Assembly: GCA_016844545.1 (NCBI GenBank)
Contig: JAENJC010000023.1
Coordinates: 1-10,343 of the forward strand
Length of the DNA stretch: 10,343 nt
Direction: 5' to 3'
Source: Deltaproteobacteria bacterium
GTDB taxonomy: Bacteria; Desulfobacterota; JAENJC01
Part shown: piece after piece, positions 1 to 4,712 of the stretch
Numbering within the stretch: position 1 is the first letter of the stretch
Layout of the letters: each line of letters starts with the position of its first letter
The notes under the pieces: model-generated
What the model was told of the DNA's origin: nothing
Database searches by the model: none
The model's input: only the letters and a program-made list of their open reading frames with translations
Translations under genes and position numbers: made by a program

Positions 1-219
1 GATTATCTCACCAAGTGCCTTGCGGTCTATCTCTCTACTCTTAAGGAGTATCCCCTTTCCGAAATGGGCGACGATCTCAAACCATGCCTGTTTGTCCGGC
101 TTCACCACTTCTCTGGCGAGCTTGTCGGCATCGATCAGGACAGCGCCGAGCTCCACGAACATCTTCGCCACTGTGCTCTTCCCGCTGGCGTAACCACCTG
201 TAAGGCCAACTTTCAGCAA
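1..219 (-). CDS. coaE: Dephospho-CoA kinase, N-terminal part (cut by left edge)
   Basis: This is the first 73 codons of a dephospho-CoA kinase, the cytoplasmic enzyme that phosphorylates the 3'-hydroxyl of dephospho-CoA in the last step of coenzyme A synthesis. The protein begins MLKVGLTGGYASGKSTVAKM, a P-loop at residues 8-16 with K14 and S15/T16, followed by the family's IDAD motif (residues 29-32). The family usually has Ile or Gly where Y10 and A11 sit, but the P-loop is otherwise normal. The start is a TTG at 217-219, because no ATG lies in frame before the P-loop. A run of nine G on the coding strand (225-233) stands five bases upstream and can serve as the ribosome binding site. The frame stays open to position 1, so about two thirds of the usual ~200 residues lie outside. 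The gene is divergent from hicB and has a promoter of its own. Confidence 0.93.
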   Translation of the reverse strand, partial: MLKVGLTGGYASGKSTVAKMFVELGAVLIDADKLAREVVKPDKQAWFEIVAHFGKGILLKSREIDRKALGEII

Positions 220-247
220 AGCAACCCCCCCCCTTAACTGCGAAGAA

Positions 248-276
248 AGTATACAAATCTTTGAAGCACTTGTCTA
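248..276 (-). promoter_or_regulatory. Probable sigma70-type promoter of coaE
   Basis: On the minus strand a -35 box TAGACA (271-276, five of six matches) is followed by a 17-base spacer and a -10 box TATACT (248-253, five of six), with TG directly before the -10. Transcription would start near 241, giving a leader of about 22 bases before the TTG start of coaE. The geometry is good, but this is prediction by eye. Confidence 0.5.
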
Positions 277-329
277 TCTTGAATTTGTGTTGGAAACCGG
301 GGGATGTGTCTTGGGTTCCCCCAAAAAAG

Positions 330-359
330 TTGGCCATATGATAGTGCATATGCTATCAT
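330..359 (+). promoter_or_regulatory. Probable promoter of the hicB-like gene
   Basis: A -35-like TTGGCC (330-335, four of six matches) and a -10-like TATCAT (354-359, five of six) are separated by 18 bases on the plus strand. Transcription would start near 366, about 40 bases before the chosen start codon at 408. The 22-bp palindrome at 338-359 fills the space between the two boxes and covers the -10, as expected for an autorepressed antitoxin promoter. Confidence 0.42.
338..359. promoter_or_regulatory. Palindromic operator candidate upstream of hicB
   Basis: The arms ATGATAG (338-344) and CTATCAT (353-359) are perfect inverted repeats around the eight-base centre TGCATATG. The site overlaps the predicted hicB promoter. 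HicB proteins with a C-terminal ribbon-helix-helix domain are known to bind palindromic operators in their own promoters, so this is the obvious binding site. That the protein binds here is inferred, not shown. Confidence 0.5.
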
Positions 360-393
360 CTATCCATGAAGAAAAATATCCTTTTGAAAAACT

Positions 394-400
394 GGAGGAG
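394..400 (+). promoter_or_regulatory. Ribosome binding site that decides the hicB start
   Basis: GGAGGAG ends seven bases before the ATG at 408. The earlier in-frame ATG at 366 has no purine-rich site before it and lies about where transcription should begin, so 408 is preferred. Confidence 0.7.
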
Positions 401-407
401 CAAAAAA

Positions 408-731
408 ATGAGGTATAAAGCAGATAAATATACTTACAGGATCGAATGGTCAGAGGAAGATAAGGCCCATGTTGCCCGCTGCCTTGAATTTCCCTCATTG
501 GCAGCCCACGGAAAGACGTCTGAAGATGCGCTCAAGGAGATCGAGGTTGTCGTGTCCGAGACCATCAAATGGATGGAGGAGGCGCATGAGCAGATACCGG
601 AGCCATTGGGCATGAAGAAGTTCAAAGGGAATATTACTCTCCGCGTCCCGCCGGCCATCCACCGCCATCTTGCCATACGTTCGGCTGAAGAGGGGGTTTC
701 AATCAATCAGTATGTCCTGGCGAGGTTGTGA
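408..731 (+). CDS. hicB: HicB-family antitoxin, apparently orphan
   Basis: A 107-residue protein with the two-part layout of HicB antitoxins. Residues 8-60 form the HicB-like partial RNase H fold (YTYRIEWSEEDKAHVARCLEFPSL, then a helix beginning KTSEDALKEIEVVV). Residues 74-107 read as a ribbon-helix-helix DNA-binding segment (NITLRVPP, then IHRHLAIRSAEEGVSINQYV). In known systems HicB neutralises the HicA mRNA-cleaving toxin and represses the shared promoter. The length is close to normal, with the C-terminus perhaps a few residues short. An in-frame ATG at 366 would add 14 residues (MKKNILLKNWRSKK), but the strong GGAGGAG favours 408. No HicA-like reading frame (about 60 residues, with the typical Gly-Ser-His-His motif) is visible on either side. 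It is the only plus-strand gene in the window and lies between minus-strand housekeeping genes, which suggests acquisition followed by loss of the toxin. Confidence 0.85.
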   Translation: MRYKADKYTYRIEWSEEDKAHVARCLEFPSLAAHGKTSEDALKEIEVVVSETIKWMEEAHEQIPEPLGMKKFKGNITLRVPPAIHRHLAIRSAEEGVSINQYVLARL

Positions 732-1183
732 GGGTTTGCCCCTTCCATTAAGGTAATGGTTTATACCCGGATGGGGTTCTGCCGGGGGGATTTGCGAGGA
801 GGCAAGTGGAGATGGTTTGAGGGTAAACTGATTTTTCAAGACCTGGCCAAGGCCTTTCCCCTGGGTTTCCCCAAAGATGGAAATTTTCAAGTCTGACCCC
901 AAATCTTTATGTTTGCGCGATATATAGGTGCACATAAAAGGAGTGTCTTTTGTCTAATTGGCATCCGGGAAAGATTGCTGCTTGCATATCCACCGCCTTG
1001 ATAGGGAGATTATGAAGCTGTGCCGATTATCGTGCAGGGGTGAAAAATAGTCAAGAAATCTTTATATTCGTAAACAACGAAGATGGGGACTGATTTAATT
1101 TAACAGAGCTCTTCCCTGGAGGAAACCGGACACAACCAGTCAAAAACCTCTGAACGCCCAGGCGTAGGATTAAGGTAATTGCC
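732..1183. other. 452-bp intergenic stretch, no convincing gene
   Basis: Between the ends of hicB and pgeF I find no recognisable protein, tRNA or structured RNA. Small items seen: an inverted repeat CCATTA-AGG-TAATGG (745-759) just after the hicB stop, without a T-run; a small hairpin around TGGGTTTCCCCA (862-873); the phrase TCAAGTCTGACCCC (887-900); and GGGGACTGAT (1085-1094). The last two resemble, in opposite orientation, sequences often seen beside degraded transposable elements. A perfect stem ACGCC/GGCGT (1154-1165), with a T5 run seven bases further along the minus strand, lies after pgeF and is a poor terminator candidate. Confidence 0.6.
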
Positions 1184-1960
1184 TCAAGATATTAAAGAGA
1201 TAAAACTCAACTGCCTTCCGGTCTTTCCCATCTCTTTCCTGTGGGAGAAGAAGAGGTCTGTCCTGCATGATGTGCATATATTTGAGAGATCAATATCTGT
1301 CACGCCAGTATCCTGCAACTGTAACAGATTTACCTTTGGGAGATCTACATGCCATTTATTGCCCTGCTGAACAGCAACACCCTCCTGATCACCGAAAGCA
1401 GATACCACTTCTTCGCCCACTTCATAGCAGCATGGACCAATTGCTGGCCCGATCGCGGCCGCAATATCCTGCGGCCTGCTTTCAAACCGCTCCATCATTA
1501 TTTCGACAGCCTTTGCCGATATCTTTGAGGCTGTTCCCTTCCAACCTGCGTGTACGGCAGCGACAATCTTGTTCTTCCTGTCAAACAGCAGTACAGGCAC
1601 ACAGTCTGCTGTCAGTATCCCTATCTCTATACCTTTAATATCTGTTATTATACCGTCTGCTTCCTGGGTCTTTATCTCTTCAACTCCAGCATCAACACTG
1701 TCTAATACAACAATCAGGTCGCTGTGGACCTGGCTTACTGTAAATATCTTTCCCTCATCTACCCCGAAGGCCGCTGCTACTCGCCTTTTATTTTCAGCCA
1801 GGTTTTCAGGCTTGTCCTCATCCCTACGTCCCAAGTTCAGGTATGCCAGATGGCCGGAACTGATCCCGCCTATCCTTCCAAGAAAGGCATGAACAAGGCC
1901 TGGGACTCCTTCAAGCCTTGGGGATGAGTAGTATGTAATTCCTTGGATTGTTTTCAGCAT
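1184..1960 (-). CDS. pgeF: Peptidoglycan editing factor PgeF (YfiH/laccase-domain family)
   Basis: A 258-residue protein of the YfiH/DUF152 family, the bacterial relatives of human LACC1. Members have been described as multicopper-oxidase-like, as purine nucleoside-processing enzymes and, in E. coli, as an editor removing wrongly placed L-Ser from peptidoglycan precursors, so the exact reaction here is open. The metal-binding residues are in place: H79 in SQVHS, C120 in TADCVPVL and H137 in VHAGWKG. IGPAIGPCCYEV (170-181) and the C-terminal CTSCRTDLFFSHRKEMGKTG (229-248) are also family hallmarks. I start at the ATG of MLKTIQGITYY (1958-1960). The frame could extend to an ATG at 2014, adding 18 residues, but that stretch is built from the noncoding repeat at 1980-2052. 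No good ribosome binding site precedes the chosen ATG. The gene lies downstream of the RluD-family gene in the same orientation, a common pairing. Confidence 0.9.
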   Translation of the reverse strand: MLKTIQGITYYSSPRLEGVPGLVHAFLGRIGGISSGHLAYLNLGRRDEDKPENLAENKRRVAAAFGVDEGKIFTVSQVHSDLIVVLDSVDAGVEEIKTQEADGIITDIKGIEIGILTADCVPVLLFDRKNKIVAAVHAGWKGTASKISAKAVEIMMERFESRPQDIAAAIGPAIGPCCYEVGEEVVSAFGDQEGVAVQQGNKWHVDLPKVNLLQLQDTGVTDIDLSNICTSCRTDLFFSHRKEMGKTGRQLSFISLIS

Positions 1961-1979
1961 GTTTTTTAATAGGAACCTT

Positions 1980-2052
1980 GACACAGATTTGCACTGATTT
2001 TTTATGATTTTCACAAGTATGAATCACAACTAATCTGTGATTATCTGTGTCC
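1980..2052. repeat. Imperfect fold-back repeat (ACACAGAT type)
   Basis: The left arm at 1980-1999 starts GACACAGATTTGCACTGATT. The right arm, ending at about 2052, reads GACACAGATAATCACAGATT on the opposite strand, so 16 of 20 positions pair across a gap of about 30 bases. The element sits directly upstream of pgeF and contains the 5' end of the over-long pgeF frame. From memory, ATCTGTG/CACAGAT elements recur in intergenic DNA of several unrelated phyla; copy number in this genome cannot be judged here. Confidence 0.65.
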
Positions 2053-2061
2053 AAAGCACTT

Positions 2062-2087
2062 CTCTGCGTCTCCGCGTCTCTGCGGTA
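2062..2087. repeat. Low-complexity CTCTGCG repeat block
   Basis: A pyrimidine-rich 26-bp block built from three spaced iterations of a CTCTGCG/CTCCGCG/CTCTGCGG unit. It lies between two fold-back repeats. From memory, near-identical blocks accompany CACAGAT and CGCAGAT repeats in other genomes. It has no coding potential. Confidence 0.5.
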
Positions 2088-2108
2088 AGTTTAACCAAAA
2101 AAAGAGCT

Positions 2109-2244
2109 TTTGGACGCAGATAAAATCTGATAAACGCAGATAAAGACAGACAAAAAAATCTTTTGATACTAAAAAATCACCAATTTGTGGTTAAGGTTCT
2201 TTCTGCCGGAATAACTGTTTTAATCTGCGTTCATCTGCGTCCAA
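2109..2244. repeat. Fold-back repeat (GGACGCAGAT type)
   Basis: The left arm (2109-2144) starts TTGGACGCAGATAAAATCTG and carries CGCAGATAAA twice in direct orientation (2115-2124 and 2135-2144). The right arm (2218-2244) read on the opposite strand is TTGGACGCAGATGAACGCAG followed by ATTAAAA, the same sequence lacking an internal block of about ten bases. The roughly 73-bp centre is AT-rich and holds no gene. The element fills most of the gap between the RluD-family gene and pgeF and could fold as a long hairpin in the transcript between them. Confidence 0.7.
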
Positions 2245-2259
2245 CTGCCGTTTTTAAGT

Positions 2260-3219
2260 TTAATCTTCTGCGACGTCGCCCAGGGCATCAAGGACAATCT
2301 GAAAATCTTCCGGGATAGGGGCTGTAAACTCCATATATTTGTTGGTTTCAGGGTGTATGAACCCCAGAATAGTCGCATGCAGGGCCTGTCTGCCTAGTTT
2401 CTTTATGACCCTCCGTATCTTCGGTTCTTTGACCCCGCTGATCCGTTCCTTTCCACCATAAACCTGATCTCCAACTACAGGATGGTTTATGCTGGTGAGG
2501 TGGACCCTTATCTGATGGGTCCTGCCTGTCTCCAGAGTCAGCTCCAGAAGGGTGAACTGGTCGAACCTGCTCAATACCTTAAAGTGGGTGACTGCTGTCT
2601 TCCCCCTCTTTGTCTTCACAGACATCATATTCCTCTGGGACATGTGCCTGCCTATCTCAGCCTCGATCTTTCCTTTATCTCCTTTTATGACCCCATGAAC
2701 CAAGGCTATATACTTCCTCTTTACGGAGTGTTTCTTGAACTGGGCGCTGAGAGACTGGTGGGCCTTGTCGCTCTTGGCGGCAATCAATACCCCTGTCGTG
2801 TCCTTATCCAGCCTGTGGACAATGCCGGGCCGCAGCTTCCCTCCAATCCCGGAGAGGTCCTTGCAGTGATAAAGGAGGGCATTTACCAGGGTCCCTGTAT
2901 AGTTTCCTGCCGCAGGGTGCACAACCAGCTTGGCCGGCTTGTTTATCACAACCACCTCACTGTCCTCATACAGAATTTCGAGGTGAATAGGCTCAGGAAG
3001 TGCCTCGATAGCATCAGGTTCAGGGATACTTATCTCAATATCGTCTCCCTCCCTGATCTTATGGCTCGCCTTAGCCAGCTTGTAGTTAACCGTTACAAGA
3101 CCCTCTTCTATCAGCCGCTGGATCTGAGAGCGGGTCAGGGAAGGGTGCTTCAGGGTAAGGAACAGGTCAAGCCTTTGTCCCACATCTTCTGGTGCTACTG
3201 TATATTGGGTTTTATTCAT
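2260..3219 (-). CDS. rluD: RluD/RluA-family 23S rRNA pseudouridine synthase
   Basis: A 319-residue enzyme, the normal length for RluD, which converts specific uridines of 23S rRNA to pseudouridine during ribosome assembly. An S4 RNA-binding domain occupies about residues 14-65 (QRLDLFLTLKHPSLTRSQIQ). The catalytic domain carries GIVHRLDKDTTGVL (132-145), with D138 as the expected catalytic aspartate, and the family signature GRTHQIRVHL (232-241) followed by HPVVGDQVYGG. RluC and RluA share these motifs; the N-terminal S4 domain and overall length favour an RluD- or YlyB-like member, but target uridines cannot be read from sequence. The ATG at 3219 has AAGGA seven bases upstream. The gene follows mobA after 83 bases and has its own predicted -10 box, so it may be read both through and independently. 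Confidence 0.92.
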   Translation of the reverse strand: MNKTQYTVAPEDVGQRLDLFLTLKHPSLTRSQIQRLIEEGLVTVNYKLAKASHKIREGDDIEISIPEPDAIEALPEPIHLEILYEDSEVVVINKPAKLVVHPAAGNYTGTLVNALLYHCKDLSGIGGKLRPGIVHRLDKDTTGVLIAAKSDKAHQSLSAQFKKHSVKRKYIALVHGVIKGDKGKIEAEIGRHMSQRNMMSVKTKRGKTAVTHFKVLSRFDQFTLLELTLETGRTHQIRVHLTSINHPVVGDQVYGGKERISGVKEPKIRRVIKKLGRQALHATILGFIHPETNKYMEFTAPIPEDFQIVLDALGDVAED

Positions 3220-3287
3220 AATAATGTCCTTTTAGACCAAGTTGCTTTCAAACAGCTACTTATCAGGTTAATGAAAGCTTACTTGGT

Positions 3288-3293
3288 ATTATA
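3288..3293 (-). promoter_or_regulatory. Candidate -10 box upstream of the rluD-like gene
   Basis: A perfect TATAAT on the minus strand lies inside the small palindrome GGTATAATACC (3285-3295), just past the mobA stop and about 70 bases before the rluD start. No convincing -35 box stands at the right distance, so this is a weak or regulated promoter at best. Confidence 0.3.
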
Positions 3294-3302
3294 CCTGAGC
3301 AT

Positions 3303-3920
3303 TCAAAAGCCTTTATATTGAATGCGAATGGTGTTAACTGCCTCCTCATACTCCTCTGGGGTGTTGATATTTACAAAGGGTGAGGGCATGGAGATATAAG
3401 GTGCAAGCTCCTCTTCCGATACCTCTCTTACCTCCACTTCAGGGTAAAAGCCGATGATCCTCAAATCTCCCTTATTTATCATCTCCTCTATCTGTTTAGT
3501 GCATTTTTTTGAATATACAGCATGAAGTGGTTCGTGGCCGTCTTTCAGGCGCGGTACGACCACATCGTAACCCTCTTTTAGACTTACAAGGAACTCGATC
3601 AGCTCTCTCCTGAGAAAGGGCATGTCGCAGGAGGCGATGAAGGAGTAGTCATGTGAAGAATGAATAAGGCCAGTGTATATGCCGCCCAGGGAGCCTTTGC
3701 CTGGAAAGATATCGGTTACTGTCTTAATGCCGAGATTGGCGTACTCTTCAGGGGTGTTGGTAACAATGATTACTTCTGGAAATATTGACTTAAACAGGTC
3801 GACAGTGTGTTCTATTATCCTCCTACCGCCGAAGTCAAGGAGTGCCTTATTACGACCCATCCGGCTGCTCTTTCCTCCGGCAAGGATTATCCCGGTAACT
3901 TCAAGCCTTAGGTTTCCCAT
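3303..3920 (-). CDS. mobA: Molybdenum cofactor guanylyltransferase MobA
   Basis: A 205-residue cytoplasmic enzyme that transfers GMP from GTP to Mo-molybdopterin to make the guanine dinucleotide cofactor used by DMSO-reductase-family enzymes. The nucleotidyltransferase signature ILAGGKSSRMGRNKALL is at 12-28, GSLGGIYTG at 77-85, the metal-binding CDMPF at 98-102 (D99) and the C-terminal FVNINTPEEY at 182-191. Length is normal. The ATG at 3920 lies inside the end of mobB with AGGA close before it, and the 20-bp overlap suggests translational coupling. With mobB and the TorD-like gene nearby, the organism clearly makes bis-MGD enzymes, although none is inside the window. Confidence 0.94.
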   Translation of the reverse strand: MGNLRLEVTGIILAGGKSSRMGRNKALLDFGGRRIIEHTVDLFKSIFPEVIIVTNTPEEYANLGIKTVTDIFPGKGSLGGIYTGLIHSSHDYSFIASCDMPFLRRELIEFLVSLKEGYDVVVPRLKDGHEPLHAVYSKKCTKQIEEMINKGDLRIIGFYPEVEVREVSEEELAPYISMPSPFVNINTPEEYEEAVNTIRIQYKGF

Positions 3921-4572
3921 TTTTCCTGGTCTTGATCTTTATGACTATATCCTCCGCCTTCTGGCACCCCTTGAGGGCAGACAGAGAACCTAATATGGAG
4001 TTGGTCAGGAATAATTCAATGAAAGGCTTGAGCGTAACAGGTTTTCCGTTTACCAAAAGCGATATCCTGTCAGGCCTGTATCCTTTTATGACCTTTTCCT
4101 CTATTATGCCTGCCAGACCTTTGGCATCGTTTATGTCTACCCTTGGGACCTTTACCTCTACCGGATAGTCAGATGCCACTGCTATCAGATTCTCATCCTC
4201 GGTACATATGAGCTCCCTATTCTGGGCCCTCCTTGAGACCTCCACCTTGGGGTAAGTCTCCCTCTTGTACCCTTCAGAGATGATTAAATCCACATCCTGA
4301 ATATATCTTGCCCTTATCTCCTCAAGGGTCATGTCTTTTTCTGTGTCGCTGATGACCGCGATCTTTTCAGGGGACGAGATAATCGTAGTTCTGGCCCCAG
4401 CCTTCTTGTGCCTCCAGGAGTCCTTTCCTTCCTTATCCACATCAAACCCGTGAACATCGTGCTTTACTGTGGCTACCCTGTAACCCTTCTTGATCAGCTC
4501 AGGGATGAGCTTTTCGAGGAGAGTGGTCTTGCCGCTGTCGGATGTTCCGACTATGGAAACAATAGGTATCAT
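3901..4572 (-). CDS. mobB: Molybdopterin-guanine dinucleotide biosynthesis protein MobB
   Basis: A 223-residue GTP-binding partner of MobA, thought to help deliver nucleotide or cofactor during bis-MGD synthesis. The Walker A loop is GTSDSGKTT (9-17). VATVKHDVHGFDVD (33-46) and the Walker B region DVDLIISEGYK (93-103) are family hallmarks. The core ends near residue 165. A tail of about 56 residues follows (from PDRISLLVNGKPVTLKPFIE), longer than in E. coli MobB; a similar tail occurs, as I recall, in MobB of other anaerobes. The ATG at 4572 is fixed by the Walker A motif just after it. No ribosome binding site precedes it, and a good promoter ends only eight bases upstream, so the mRNA may be leaderless. 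Confidence 0.93.
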   Translation of the reverse strand: MIPIVSIVGTSDSGKTTLLEKLIPELIKKGYRVATVKHDVHGFDVDKEGKDSWRHKKAGARTTIISSPEKIAVISDTEKDMTLEEIRARYIQDVDLIISEGYKRETYPKVEVSRRAQNRELICTEDENLIAVASDYPVEVKVPRVDINDAKGLAGIIEEKVIKGYRPDRISLLVNGKPVTLKPFIELFLTNSILGSLSALKGCQKAEDIVIKIKTRKNGKPKA

Positions 4573-4580
4573 GGCGAAGG

Positions 4581-4609
4581 AGTATAGCAGAAAGGCGCGA
4601 AGGAGACAA
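4581..4609 (-). promoter_or_regulatory. Probable promoter of mobB-mobA
   Basis: On the minus strand TTGTCT (4604-4609, four of six) and TATACT (4581-4586, five of six) are 17 bases apart. The -10 box ends eight bases before the mobB ATG, so transcription should begin at or within a base or two of the start codon. The 27-bp AT-rich repeat begins five bases upstream of the -35, a position suited to an UP element or activator site. Confidence 0.5.
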
Positions 4610-4614
4610 TTAAT

Positions 4615-4641
4615 TCCTGTCAGAAATATATTTTAATAAAA
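4615..4641. repeat. 27-bp direct repeat, copy 1 (upstream of mobB)
   Basis: This copy begins TCCTGTCAGAAATATATTTT and continues AATAAAA, identical over 27 bp to 8912-8938. Both copies have the same orientation and are followed a few bases later by TTGACC. The core contains the perfect palindrome AAATATATTT (4624-4633). It lies between the end of the giant activase gene and the mobB promoter. Confidence 0.85.
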
Positions 4642-4712
4642 ATCTTGACCGGAATACCGTTAAAGAAGGACCTGCTGCCCTGAGTTCGCTGAATCCTCCG
4701 AGGAAGTAGTCG

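Noticed and set aside
77..349. 90-residue minus-strand open frame
   Set aside because: It is a shifted reading of the coaE start; the true coaE frame begins at the TTG at 219 and carries the P-loop.
699..935. 78-residue minus-strand open frame next to hicB
   Set aside because: It overlaps the hicB end, lacks a ribosome binding site and has no recognisable domain; its sequence includes suspected repeat relics.
1140..1165. Rho-independent terminator after pgeF
   Set aside because: The stem ACGCC/GGCGT leaves almost no loop and the T-run lies seven bases away, so it is too weak to call.
1961..2014. Upstream ATG for pgeF at 2014
   Set aside because: The added 18 residues are encoded by the fold-back repeat and do not resemble the family's N-terminus.
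2482..3321. 279-residue plus-strand open frame
   Set aside because: It is fully antisense to the RluD-family gene, has no family likeness and no ribosome binding site. The opposite frame has clear catalytic motifs.
4573..4712. Molybdenum-cofactor riboswitch upstream of mobB
   Set aside because: The gap is only 140 bp, a promoter lies directly against the start codon, and no elaborate paired structure is visible.
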